Below are positions 21,253-33,138 of a DNA stretch of 64,000 nucleotides, in pieces. The notes under the pieces were generated by a model. It was not told the DNA's origin, did no database searches, and worked only from the letters and a program-made list of their open reading frames with translations. Positions within the stretch are counted from its first letter, which is position 1, and every line of letters begins with the position of its first letter. Position numbers and translations under genes: made by a program. Origin of the DNA: Gnetum montanum. Its lineage: Eukaryota > Streptophyta > Gnetopsida > Gnetales > Gnetaceae. The DNA lies in contig MNCI01004850.1 in NCBI GenBank assembly GCA_015680685.1, forward strand, positions 97,294-161,293. The letters are read 5' to 3'.

Positions 21253-22780
21253 TTGAAGCAAACCAAAAAAGTGGGTACAACACATTTAAGCTCAATCAAA
21301 CTTATGAAAAATAAACTCTTTCTTACTCATAAGTTAACCTATCAAATGAAACATAACATTTTAACTATTTCTACTTCAAATCAATTCAAAAATTTGGATG
21401 TTTTAATAAATATTTATATCTACTTCAAAGCATTTTCTCATGTTTTTTTTAAGTATCATGTTGCACAACATGCTTGGAAATGGACATCAAGAATTTGTAA
21501 AAACTTTCAACCAAGTATCAATAAAATTATTCTTAGTGATGAACCTACTTTGTCTACTTCTTTTCGTTGTATTTGGAAGTGTATTTGACTACTTGCATAG
21601 TTATTTTCCAGTAGTAAAAGCATAAATATGACATGTATTCAGGAGTTAAATATCATACTTTTAAAGATGTCACTTTTTAGCTTTAACTTCAAGAAAAAAA
21701 CCTCCCAATAAAAGCTAAAAAATTAATTTATTTTTTACAATATTAATTTATTTTTCTTTTGGAGGCTTAAGTATGGAAATATTTCACTTTTTGTTGCTAC
21801 TTGTTCATTATTTTTAATGGATGTGTTCTTTTGTCTTTAGAGAGAATTTTACCTAATAAATCCTTGAGTAAGAAGTGAAAACCTATGAGGATGCTTCTAA
21901 ATAAGGAATACCTAATCTTTTGGAGAGGTTTTTAAGGATTGGTTGTAAGGATGAAAATCTAAAAGGCATTCCCAAAATCATTGGACTTTTTCTTTAGACT
22001 CTCTCCTCGTTGATATGATGCCTTTTGTGCATGATAAATGGATTACTTAGAATGAAGCTTCTAGCCTCTATGGTTTGAATAGAAGAAAAAATTAAAAATT
22101 TAATTTCTAATCTTGAAAATTTATTTAAAGTTAATGAAAATGTGCATCAAGCTTTTCCAAATATTTTTTAAAAGGATAGTAGATATGTTCTTCCTTTTAA
22201 TTTAAAAATTTCTTATGAGACAATTAGAAAGAATAATTTTATTCATTAAAAATTTAGTAAGGCCTAGAAAATGTAATTATCATCACACTATTGAATGCAA
22301 AAAATGAAAGATATTTGGAGAACTCCTACATTTTCTAAAATTCATCCTTTTTTATGGTGTCTTATTCATCAAGGTCTTCCTATTAATACTCATATTAAAC
22401 ATATGAGAAATATGTCTCCTTATTGTCCACTTTGTAGAAGTGAAGACTCATTTTCTCATGTTTTTTTAGTGTCTTATTGCTTAGCATGTTTAGAAATAAA
22501 CATTCAAAATTTATAACTTTCAACTAAGCATAATAAAGTCAATCTTGGTGATCAACCTACTTTGTTTACTTCATTTCTTTGCATTTGGAATTATCTTTAA
22601 CCAATTATTTTTTACTCTATTTGAAAGCTTTAGTGTGTAGTTAGTTTCCAACAACAAAAGCATAATTATGATATCTCTTCAAGTGTCAAATATCGGGTTC
22701 TCAAAGATGTCTCTTTTCAGCTATAACTTCAAGTGAAAAAGCTCTCAGTGAAAGCTGAACAATTACTTTATTTTCTATAG
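21253..22780 (+). mobile_element. LINE tail fragments in tandem (zf-RVT region)
   Basis: Two copies about 1.04 kb apart. The clearest frame (22295-22516) has WRTPTFSKIHPFLWCLIHQG, then CPLCRSEDSFSHVF, the zinc-binding zf-RVT domain found after reverse transcriptase in plant L1-type LINEs. The neighbouring copy (21430-21588) has FSHVFFKYHVAQHAWKW. Anchor words such as AAGATGTC recur at 21664 and 22702. Frames are broken, so no active LINE. Element O is inserted at 22780/22781. Confidence 0.65.
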
Positions 22781-23621
22781 TGATGAATTGTTGTCATTTG
22801 ACTACATCAATGTGATCCAATCGACATAATCGCGTTGATGTTAGGTTTGCTGCATTGACATGTACATGTCAATGCAACATCTTCTGTTGCCTATATAAAT
22901 GCACGTACCAACTGCATTTATGGCATCCATTCATTAGTAGCTAGCCAAACTCTTGCAATTTTGTCTTTCCAAAGTTAGAATATTTTCTAAGTGCTCACAG
23001 TAGGAGTGAGAAATATATGAATCTTTATTCGAGCACTGATGTACCTGAGTATCTTGCTGTGATTGGCAATAAAGATGAGCTTTCTTCATAAACCTTGTAG
23101 CACTTGGACATAGTTTAATGTTTACTTAATGCATTTATTATTCATGCACTTTCCGTTAATGTAATTAATTAATTAATTAATTTTAGATAATTAACACACA
23201 TAAGTACAATCATCTCAAGCTTCCATTAACACTTGGTAATCCCAGTAGTGCATAATGCTTAGTAATCTAGTAGCGTTACAATGTGTTCAAGATGTGTATG
23301 ACAAATGGGAATGGATGTTTATGTTAGGACTAGTTAAGCATTAATTAGTTATTATATTAATTAAATATTTAATTACTTTATTTTTTGAAATTAGGTGAAT
23401 TAATGAAAAATATAAAATGATAAAAATCATATGCCTTAGTTACACTTAACCATACCCTTACATTTCACAAGTGAAACAAAGAAGACAATGATCATGTCCA
23501 TTAGAATCACTGCCTAGACCTAGTGTACTTAGAGAGCTAAAGTCTATGAAATTTGACCAAATCACTTAGTGAACACTAGTAATTTGTATGGTTTGGTGTA
23601 GGGACTACTCACTGCTCATCA
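22781..23621 (+). repeat. 5' LTR of element O
   Basis: Starts TGATGAATTG, ends GCTCATCA, 841 bases, paired with 48000-48837. It contains TATATAAATG near 22900, R/U5 words GAATCTTTATTCGAGCA and AATAAAGATGAGC, and a perfect 24-base palindrome at 22852-22875. Confidence 0.9.
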
Positions 23622-23640
23622 TTGGCACCATTACCAAGGA
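23622..23640 (+). promoter_or_regulatory. Primer-binding site of element O
   Basis: TTGGCACCATTACCAAGGA directly after the 5' LTR. It is a decayed form of TTGGCGCCGTTGCCGAGGA, seen best in element C, and resembles the tRNA-primed PBS of the Athila/Tat group. Confidence 0.75.
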
Positions 23641-23771
23641 CTTTTAGTTAGCTACGTGTGCTACCTAGGAGTTAGTGAAATTATATAACAACATTGTAAT
23701 GGATCCTAAAGTAAACATCATTAAGAAAAATAATAATAACATAAAAGCACATGATATTCTTCAGATCTAAG

Positions 23772-24083
23772 ATGACTTATTTTCATAGAGGAGATTCTTC
23801 ACCACCATACGTAGGTAGTTCCAATCAACAAAGGCTCGAAGGGTCAAAACCACCAATGTCCCAATAATGTAGAATGATTTATACTTATCCCAATGAATAT
23901 GTACCAGACTTCACCTTCATCTTGCATCAAGATGAATAGCTACAATGGAGGGACATGGAGGAAAACATTGTGTTGCCACCAGATCGATCAGTTCCTAGGA
24001 TGTTGCTCCAAAATCTTATGAAATTGGGCATCTATGGGCTCAATGATGAATACATTGTGTAGGACCATGACTATTAGGATTAT
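23772..24083 (+). pseudogene. gag of element O, N-terminal part
   Basis: ATG at 23772 opens MTYFHRGDSSPPYVG, and later EYVPDFTFILHQDE and DMEENIVLPPD follow. The same block begins gag of B (VPDFTFILHQDEQMCWKD) and A. The frame carries stops and is cut at 24083 by element A; it resumes at 30956. Confidence 0.75.
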
Positions 24084-24906
24084 TGATGAGTGGCAAGGTA
24101 CCCCTACACTCAACCATACAAATACGAGCGTTACACGCGCGATCCGGTCGAACTCCGCAGACTAAGTGCCTACACGCCTTATGAAACACTTAAAGGTTAA
24201 TCGTTCATTGTCTTCCTAGACTTACTTGTATTTGTCATGGTTGTATGGTTAAGTAAGTCTAAGGTATGTGATTTTTATATCTTTTCTGTTTTATCGCCTA
24301 TGCTAATGAGGGAAAGGGTGAAGAGACTAAGTAACTAACTTTAACTAACTAAGATCTAATACCTAGCATCAGTATCCATTCCCACTTACTGTTCATACCC
24401 TGAGCCAATGCAACCTTCTGGGATTACCAAATGCTATTCGTTGCTGGGATTACCAAACGCTATTCATTGCTGGGATTACCCAGTGTAACACACGTGCTCA
24501 AAGCGGTCGTACTAAATGCACTTAACTATGGGAGAAGGGTTGAGAGAAATTTAATTAACTAATAAAGAATTTAAACATTAACAATAATTAAAGTCCTAAT
24601 TAGCTTAGTCCATGCACTGCAAGGTTTATCCAAAAAGTTCATCTTTATTTTTGTACACAAACTTGTGCTCAGGTACAATATTTGCTCGAATAAAGATCCA
24701 TTCACTTTGGGACTCCTACTGCAGGCACATGGAAATTATTCTATCTCTGGAGAGGTAAAATTGCCAGAGTTTCACTAAGGGTCTAGACCTTGGTGAGAAA
24801 CAAGGGAGAGCCACTTTTTATTTATAGAAATGGCGGTGGACAACGATATCACATATGTGATATTGCGTATGCGATATTGCGGCCCATGCGATATCGCGTC
24901 CCATCA
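24084..24906 (-). repeat. 3' LTR of element A
   Basis: TGATGAGTGG...GTCCCATCA, 823 bases. Compared with its partner it has an extra unit of about 28 bases in the GGATTACCAA motif region (near 24417-24485) and fewer GATATC units at 24845-24900. TATAAATA box near 24820. Confidence 0.92.
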
Positions 24907-24920
24907 TACCCCCATGACTG
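24907..24920 (-). promoter_or_regulatory. Polypurine tract of element A
   Basis: On the minus strand CAGTCATGGGGGTA abuts the 3' LTR start TGATGGGACG. Confidence 0.8.
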
Positions 24921-26759
24921 AATAAAAACTCGTCCTAGAGTTCCTTACAAAATATTAGGAAGGTATGGGATTATTAACTTGAATGGAACTAATGGTGAAT
25001 GGGATGACATGTGAATGGATCATCATTACAGAACATGACAAAACTAGTGTTCACGATAACAAGAGTGAACACTTTATACATTTGACATCAGGCCTTATTT
25101 GGCAGCGGAGAGAGAAGAGAGAAGAAGTCTACTGCTGCCACACCAAGATTGCACCTTTCATTGTCTATCCATAAGCACACCATCCATCTCGTTCCTTGCA
25201 TAGCTGGTTCAGCACCGATCCATTCGAAGTGTTCTCTCTAGATCCAATCTGTTGTTGTATGATTTCCATTTGCACACACAACACAGTCTTATATTAGCAA
25301 GGGTAAATGAATCACAATGCAATTGATACCTTGCTTCGGTGAAAGGTTTATTGGCTGAGTTGTGGTATGGTTTATACGAGTCTGGAGATATAATAGTGGT
25401 GACTACCGAAGATGTAGGGGTTAGGAGAAAATCAAAAAATTGGGTCAGGATCCTCATGACTAAGAGCGAACCTCCAGTAGTGATAGAATGGAGAAAGAAT
25501 AAAGAACAAGAAAGATGGAGAAAAAGAGACAACTATAAAGTCAATGAAATGGATGTCAAGATGGAAATGAACAAAAGAGAGTGAATTGCAAAAATGTTAA
25601 GGGAAAGAATTTAACTGGTGTACAAAATAGGAATGCTAGTGGGTCCTCCCCAAAGCAGGCTCATGCCTTGACAAACCCACATTCGAAGAGTTCATAGGCT
25701 CTAGGAATGTCATTTGGAACAAGAGTTAAAATCTTAAACACAAGAATTTACCAACAAGAAAATAATGCTTCAACTAAAATATACACTGATGATACAATTG
25801 GCAATGAGGTGAACAATGGAGGAAGAATGATGGAAAGAAGAGAATGGAATGGAATCTCAAGAATAAGGTGGTGTACAGGGGGTGGTGTAGTTAATGATTA
25901 ATGTGACTTAGTAGATCCCATTCCAAGTCTGGCCTCAACAAACCACATCCAGTGACTTTGCATTAATACATTCGGCCAACCCATCCTCTTGAAGTAACAA
26001 GAATGCATTCCTCAAAGAGCCACCACCATTCTGATGAAACGAAGGAGGAGAGAATGGGAAGTGAGAAGGGCCTTAGTTAGAGGGAACATGTTTATTTTAG
26101 TTCCATAACTAGTGCTTGTAGCCCAAATGATTATTTTGTTTAAGGGGTGTGTTTTGAATTCTTATAGTTTTTTTTTTTATTTTTTTTTATGTTTTTGCAT
26201 GAGAACCACACCATGCAAAGACTTATTATTTTTATTTACTCAACTTCTTGATAATTAGGTAACATCGAAGAGGTAAGAAAACTCAAGAAGAAAACATCCA
26301 AGCACCCAAGAGAATGGCCAACACAAATGCATCAAGTTCCCTTGAAGTCACACCCTTTTCAACCCTTGAGTCCTTCCTTAGTTTGAGAAATGCCTAGTCA
26401 CTGATTTGTTATAGTTCTTATTTAGAAAGGAACTGTACATTTCCAAGCCAAGAGAGACCATAGAAATTTATGGGTGTATGGATGAAGTGAACTCATTGCC
26501 TGCTATATCACAAGAACCATACCTTAGTATCAACATCATAACTTAAAGGTAAAAACCAAACATTAGCAANTAAAACAAAAACTTAAAAGAAACTGAGGGC
26601 CTCAAATGATCAGCACAGGTGGCCATCTCCCCCATGACTAAATGGAAAGAGAGAGATCCAAAATAATGAATGCCTATTTGAATTTTTTAGAAGTGTCCAA
26701 CTTCTCTCGATTGATGTTTTCAGGTTAAGGGGTAGAAGTCAGCAACGCTCATACTCCAA

Positions 26760-27430
26760 TGTATCTATGCCTTCGTTGTGGGCGTGAGTTGTTCCCCTAG
26801 TTCATTCCATGCATGTTGGTGGGCTGCTCTCTTAATTAGCTGTCAACCACTGGGTGTTTTCTTGTTGTGTGGTTGCTACATATAGACACCTTTGTATGTT
26901 ATCCTCTGGTACACATCGGTTACATGCAAGAAATGTCGAGCATTCCTCCATGTCATCACCCTCTGAGTCACTGTATGTGATGCATGGAACTTTCTTCTTC
27001 TTGATCTTTCCATAAATGTTTTCCTTAGATATTTCCAAGGAAAGATCGCAGATTCCTAGGCATGCGTCTATTGTACTCAGCCATTCCCTTCCCATTATAA
27101 TTGGGAAGTCCCCTTTGTCATTGTTTATTTAGATCACTAGGAAATTAGCTGGGTATGACCAACCACATATGGTGGTAACAATGTCCTCAACCTATCCCAA
27201 AGGAACAGTGATGGACTAGTCAGCCAGCTCTAGTTGAATATTGCTCTTCTTGAGTGGAGGCAGGTTCTAGGCTTTATACATTTCTCATGAGATTAAGTTG
27301 ACTCTAGAACCTAAGTCAAGAAGAGCCTTATGAGGTTCATTCCTAGTGACTTGGAGATAGATTAAGGGACTTCCAGGATTAGAGAATTTTCTATGAAGGT
27401 GGCCTACCTTTATCTAGTCAGTAACGGTAT
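26760..27430 (-). pseudogene. Protease remnant of element A
   Basis: The clearest piece is 26832-27095: MGREWLSTIDACLGICDLSL and EISKENIYGKIKKKKVPCIT, matching the C-terminal part of the O protease. Upstream, in broken frames, an ALLDLGS-type active site can be read near 27310. Beyond about 26760 the sequence jumps to post-integrase spacer, so pol was deleted between protease and the end of integrase. Confidence 0.75.
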
Positions 27431-27468
27431 GTGTTAACATAACCGGTGTTAACCATATGCATTAAGCT

Positions 27469-29981
27469 CTATTGTTGGTTTAAAGGAAGCTTTGAAGCCT
27501 TATTTGTTAGAGGAGCGTGCACAGACTCAATCGCTTGTGGTTGTGAGAGTTTGTTTGGGCTTTTGGTTCTGAAGAAAGGTCTTCTCTTCATGCGGTTGTT
27601 AGAACTAGGTGCAGGTTGAAGGTTTATAGCTCTCATAGCATTACGTTGCTGTGGTTGAGTGGGGAGTTCCCCTTGCATTGTTGGAGCGGGTGGTATTGGA
27701 ACTATCGGCGTATGAGTGGTGGGTGGATTCAGAGGATGGTATGCATGTGGTGTGTCTCCCTAAGAAGAAGGAGTCCTAAAATACTCTCAAACTTGGTAGT
27801 GATGTTGTGGGGTTGTGTGACTCATAGAGTCACTTGGAGAAACTAGCTGCTGCACGTAATAGCCATACGGGTCGGGTTGTTGGTAAGGGTATTGTTGCCT
27901 AGGCAGTGGCATCCCCCATGACTGTGGGTGTTGCCACTGCTGGTGTTGCCCGATAGGTTGTGGCAGAGTTCCACTTGGATAATATGTTAATGGTTGGTGG
28001 AACTGCCTCAGGTTACCTTGGGGATAAGGTAACCTTTGGGGTGCTTACCATTTGCTAAGTCTTAGGTTGAGTGCATACACCCCGGACTCTTGCAGATGTG
28101 AGATTATTGGGCAACATCCTTTAGGATGGTCATATTGGTAGATCTCACATCCACCGTAATTGTCTGTGTTAGAATCCACAACCTCATCGGTGATAGTCAT
28201 TTTTCCCTTACCCTTGTTACATGCATGGTCTAAATCTCTCCGCTTTTTCTTATCATGGTCACTACTTCGTTCCTCCTTAGACTCCTTTACGATTTTTAGG
28301 AGAGTTTCAATTTTACTATCTAAGGAGCTCCATATTTCATCTACCTTTGCCAAAACTTCCATTGTTAATTTCTAAAGTGGCAAGGTTTTTCTATTCACCA
28401 ACTCTTCAAGTGATGACTCATCCTCTTCATCACAGAATCTCACTCCCCTCTTTCGGAGGGAAGGATCGTGATTGTACTCTTTTGTGCTTTCTCTTTTCCA
28501 TAGCTCCCCTTCTTCTTTAGCTACTTGCTCCAACAATCTATGAACTTCATGGGATCTAAGTTCAGATAATCTCCCTTTGGCATATGTCCTAAGGGTTCTC
28601 CTAGTTTCATGTCTTAGCCCATCTACGAGGTGGCGGAGTTGATCCCATTGTGCATAACCATGGCCTGGGCAACGATGTAGCATTGCATAATATCAGCCCA
28701 TGGTAGCATCCAAGGGTTCATGATTACCCTGCTTCCATTCTTGGATCTGCTTACGCAAGTTGGACACTCTGGAGTATGTTTGGTATTTATCGTTAAACAA
28801 TTCTAGCATTGTACTCCACCTCCTAATGGTTTTCAGTTTTAAGGACTGGTACCAACTCTCTACTTCTTTTAAGAGTGTCCTAGGAAACAACTTTAGTTTC
28901 TCCCACTCATTTTTGATATTCTGCAAGGCACAACCATTGTGGAATGCCTGTAAGTGGTTTTGCATATCAGCGTTGTATCCCCCCTCAAAGCGGGGGATAT
29001 TATTCATGTCAAGTCTCTTGATCCAGCTATCTTTTTGATGCCTTGTAGGTATTCTAACTACCTCCGTAATGTCTAACATACTCTAGGTTGCTAGTAGGGG
29101 GTGTCATGATCATCTCTCTCATGATGTCTATGATGCCTACGTGGTTCCCTACTTTCCCTTCTTTCATGCCTTGATTCTCTAGAATTCCCTCATCCTCTCT
29201 CTCGACTCTCTCATCAAGGGTTCTCATTTTGCTTATCCTTATCCTCACCATTGTGCTCCTTGTGACTGCATCTTGATGTGGAAGGAGAGGGTGAATGATG
29301 CGATGAAGAGGAAGAAGAAGGAAAGCCATCGCCATGACGATTTCTCCTACCTTCTCTTTGGTGATCCCTACCCCAATCGTGATGATGATCAGAATGCTTA
29401 TCCTTATCTTGTGCTTGTGTTCCCTCAGTGAACACTCAATGTTCATGGGGATTAGAACTAGGGTTGTGAATCATGGAGCGCAAGTTCTGATGTACTACCT
29501 CCTCACTATCGTTAGGAGGGGGAACATTATTTGATGGAGAACCAGTTATAATTGGTTCAACATCTCTAATTTCGCTTAGGATGTGCGGGACCCCTTTGCC
29601 CTTCAACAATGTATGGTAGCTCTCCTGTCGTGAGTCCCTTAGATGTTGCACTGCAGTGGGATGGTAATCCCTTATGTCATAATCTTCTGCAACATACTCA
29701 ACATATAGCTATGTCATGTCTATCTGTGCAAGAGCATGAAGGAGCATGTTAGCGACTGCCTGATCTGGAGGTAACACTATGTTACCTTGCAAGTCTAGCC
29801 AACACAGTTGTTCATCCTGATGGAGGATAAAATTAAAATCGGGCATATACGCATCATGATGAGTATATACCACCCGATACTATTGAGGAACTAGTGGTTC
29901 TTGGTTACGTGTGTTAGACCATCAACTATCTCTTGTGTGATCCCTAAGAGGTAAAGTGCTTTTATGAGAAGAAGAAGACAT
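27469..29981 (-). pseudogene. gag of element A
   Basis: ATG at 29981 opens MSSSSHKST. Then: a DFNFILHQDEQLCW block; a His/Asp/Arg-rich and Ser-rich tract (29214-29435: DKHSDHHHDWGRDHQREGRR, SSSSSSHHSP); the capsid-like region (28693-29079: KRLDMNNIPRFEGGYNADMQ, FNDKYQTYSRVSNLRKQIQE); a helical segment with LLEQVAKEEGELWKRE (28372-28683); and a knuckle-like CEIYQYDHPKGCCPI (about 28110). The linker (27469-27678) has QGELPTQPQQRNAMRA. Several stops and frameshifts. Confidence 0.82.
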
Positions 29982-30096
29982 TGTTATTTTGTCGGTGTGC
30001 TATTGACCATTTGTTTAAATTTTATTTTGATTAACCCTAAGGGTCTCAACGATGTGAGTGATTTCCTATGTTCTACTTAGCGCACAAACAACTTAG

Positions 30097-30115
30097 TCCT
30101 CAGTAATGGTGCCAA
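30097..30115 (-). promoter_or_regulatory. Primer-binding site of element A
   Basis: Minus-strand TTGGCACCATTACTGAGGA directly inside the 5' LTR. Confidence 0.75.
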
Positions 30116-30950
30116 TGATGAGTGGCGAGGTACCCCTATAATCAACCATACGAATACGAGCATTACACGTGCGATCCGGTCAAACTCCGCAGACTAAGTG
30201 CCTACACACCTTATGGAACACTTAAAGGTTAATCATTCATTGTCTTCCTAGACTTACTTGTATTTGTCACGGTTGTATGGTTAAGTAAGTCTGAGGTATG
30301 TGATTTTTATATCTTTTCTGTTTTATTGCCTATGCTAATGAGGGAAAGGGTGAAGAGACTAAGTAACTAACTTTAACTAACTAAGATCTAATGCCTAGCA
30401 TCAGTATCTATTCCCACTTACTGTTCACACCCTAAGCCAATGCAACCTTCTGGGATTACCAAATGCTAGTCGTTGCTGGGATTACCAAGCGTAACGCATG
30501 TGCTCAAAGCGGTCATACTGAATGCACTTAACTATGGGAGAAGGGTTGAGAGAAATTTAATTAACTAATAAAGTATTTAAACATTAACAATAATTAAAGT
30601 CCTAATTAGCTTAGTCCATGCACTACAAGGTTTATCCAAAAAGTTCGTCTTTATTTCCGTACATAAACTTGTGCTCAGGTACAATATTTGCTCAAATAAA
30701 GATCCGTTCACTTTGGGACTCCTACTGTGGGCACATAGAAATTATTCTATATCTGGAGAGGTAAAACTACCAAATTTTCGCTAAGGGTCTAAATCTAGGT
30801 GAGAAATAAGGGAGAGCTACTTCTTATTTACAGAAATGACGGCAGACCGCGATATCGCGGGAAAGACGCGATATCGCGTACAATACATCACGTACGCGAT
30901 ATCGTAGAGAGGACACGATATCATGGCCTATGTGATATCACGTCCCATCA
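30116..30950 (-). repeat. 5' LTR of element A
   Basis: 835 bases, TGATGAGTGG...GTCCCATCA in plus-strand view. A dense array of GATATC palindromes lies at 30845-30945, about six units. Confidence 0.92.
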
Positions 30951-30955
30951 ATTAT

Positions 30956-33138
30956 CATCCCACTAAGACATAATGAAAGAAAGATTGACAATTGAAGGTT
31001 TGCTATGAGGCATCAAAGGGAAAATGGTTGACAAACCTCTTATTCCTGCTAGGCCAAAAGGAAGGTGAGGATCTCTTCTCGAGGGTTTCTCAAAACACTG
31101 ACTCTCCTCCCTTCTTCTTTGATGAAGGGAGTCCCAACCATAATTTACAATCCACTGGAAACAATCCTGGTTTGGGGAAGAATAGGTCCCATGATCATGG
31201 GGGCTCCAAAGGAGGAAGTCAAGGGAGAAACCAGGACAAGCACCATGATAGAGATAGACATGGTGATTGTGGTCGTGACCAAAGAAGAGGGAGTAGTAGG
31301 CACCATGTTGGTGCTAGCTCTTCTACCTCTTCATCTTCAATGTCCTCATCTTCTTCCTCCTCTAGCTTCAACCAAAGTTGCATAGGATGTGATTGTGGTG
31401 GAGGTGATTGATGAAATAGAGATGCTTACAAAGTCCATCAGAATAGTAGAGACTAGGGGTGTGGAAAATCAAAGGAAATCCACCATCATGAAAGAAGGAT
31501 CATTAGAGGACATCATAGGCATCATGACCATCACAAGGGCTATGACTATGATGAGCCTCTGCTTGCAACTAGGAACATGTTGAACATTGCAAAGGCCGTG
31601 AAAATTCCAATGAGGCATGTGAAAGACACTAGAATCAAATGGTTGAATATGAACAATATTCTCAAGTTTAAAGGGGGATACAACTTAAATCCACAAAATC
31701 ATCTTCAAGCCTTTCATGATGTCTGTGCCTTATAGAACATTGAAAATGAATGGTAAAAATTAAAGTTGTTCCCAAGGACACTTGTCAAGGAGGTTAAAAA
31801 TTGGTATTGGTCATTAGAACTAGAATCAATCATACAATGGAGTATGATGCTTGAGCTCTTCAATGACAAGTATCAAACGTACTCTTGAGTGTGTAATTTG
31901 AGGAAGCAGATCCAAGGGTGGAGATAAGGAATACATGAATCCTTGAATGTGGCCATGAGCAGATATTACTCTATGTTGCATAGGTGCTTGGGCCATAGCT
32001 TTTCTCAATGGAAGTATCTTTTCCATATCATAGATGGGCTCTAGACAAAAATGAGGAGAACTCTTGGGATTTATGCCCAAGGGAGACTTTCAAAACTAAG
32101 GATCCATCATATCCAAAGGCTTCTTGAGTAGGTAGCCAAAGAAGAAGGCAAGTTGAGAAAAAGGAAAAGTGTGAAGGAGTACAATCAAGACCCTTTCATC
32201 CAAAAAAGGAAAGTTCTATTTTGTAACAAGAAAGAGGAGGCACCATTGATGAAGTGGTGCAATGTAAAACCTTATTGATCCAAAAATCTATTTTTGAAAT
32301 ATCAGCTAGGGTAAACAAAATGTGGGATTATTTGGACAAAAAATTCCAAACTACTCTTAGAATTGTAGAAGAGTCCAAAGAACAAGGTAGTGGTCATGAC
32401 CAAAGGAGAATGAAAGAAGTTGAACATGCCCATCAAAGGGATAAGGGAAAAGCTACTACCATAGAAGAGGTTGTGGAGTTTGAAATAAATGATGGTGGTG
32501 GGTATGAAATCTACCATTATGAGCATCCTAAGAGATGTTACTCTGTTGTGTCACACTTATAGGAGTCTGGGGTGTACATGTTGAATCCTAGATAGGTAAG
32601 AAGGTAAGCACCTAGGAGGTTGCCTTATCCTCAAGGCAACTATAAGTAGTTCCATCAACAGTAAGCCTACTATTTGAGTGGAGCTCCACCCCAACCTTAT
32701 TAGCAATACCAGTAGTGGTAGCATCCACAGTTGTGGGGAATGCGACTACCAAGGTAGTAGTACCCTTACCGGTAGCCAGATCCATATGAGTACTATGTTC
32801 AATAGTCAATTTCTCCACGTGGTTGTTCTAGTCATGCATCTTTCCAATACCACTATTACCCTCCTCAATACTATAGAGCTTAATATCCAAGAGGGAAATC
32901 CCCATTTCCATTCTATTCTCATCCTTCTGTGCCTATACCTCTACCCTTAACTCAATTTCCTCTAGCTCCATCGATGTAGGGCAAAATTCTTGCTTAGCCA
33001 CAGCAAAAAAATGCCATAAGTGATGCTAACTTATAGTGGGCTCCCCAGCTAAGTGGTTGAGAAAATAAACCCCAAAAAATACCTTTCTTTTGAACCAATA
33101 GTCCTTCTACGCCCTCATAGACACCTGTGGTTGATGAC
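30956..33138 (+). pseudogene. gag of element O, remaining part
   Basis: Continues gag beyond element A. First comes a His/Asp/Arg-rich then Ser-rich tract (about 31178-31360: DKHHDRDRHGDCGRDQRRG, then a run of Ser). Next is the capsid-like block (31620-32130: KWLNMNNI...NPQNHLQAFHDVCAL, LFNDKYQTYS, LRKQIQGW), then the helical RLLE-VAKEEGKL segment. The knuckle position (about 32500) reads GGYEIYHYEHPKRCYSV, with key Cys lost. From 32600 there is a Pro/Gln/Tyr-rich linker. Stops and shifts throughout; cut at 33138 by element B. Confidence 0.8.

Larger units (their letters stand above)
24084..30950 (-). mobile_element. Gypsy element A, non-autonomous, inserted in gag of O
   Basis: A complete minus-strand element of 6,867 bp flanked by a perfect 5-bp target duplication, ATTAT (24079-24083 and 30951-30955). 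5' LTR 30116-30950, PBS 30097-30115, gag 27930-29981, protease remnant about 26760-27430, post-integrase spacer 24920-26750, PPT 24907-24920, 3' LTR 24084-24906. RT, RNase H, integrase and the coiled-coil ORF are absent. LTRs look about 94% alike, younger than O. An N at 26570 lies in the spacer. Confidence 0.92.

Noticed and set aside
23163-23184. AATT repeats as a replication or matrix-attachment site
   Set aside because: A short simple repeat inside an LTR; nothing else supports such a role.
25209-25532. 107-codon minus-strand ORF in the spacer of A
   Set aside because: Related stretches in B (34406-34627) and O (44560-44690) are not kept in a common frame, so it looks like non-coding spacer.
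31065-31385. 106-codon ORF in O gag
   Set aside because: It is the alternate frame of the His/Asp/Arg-rich Gag tract.
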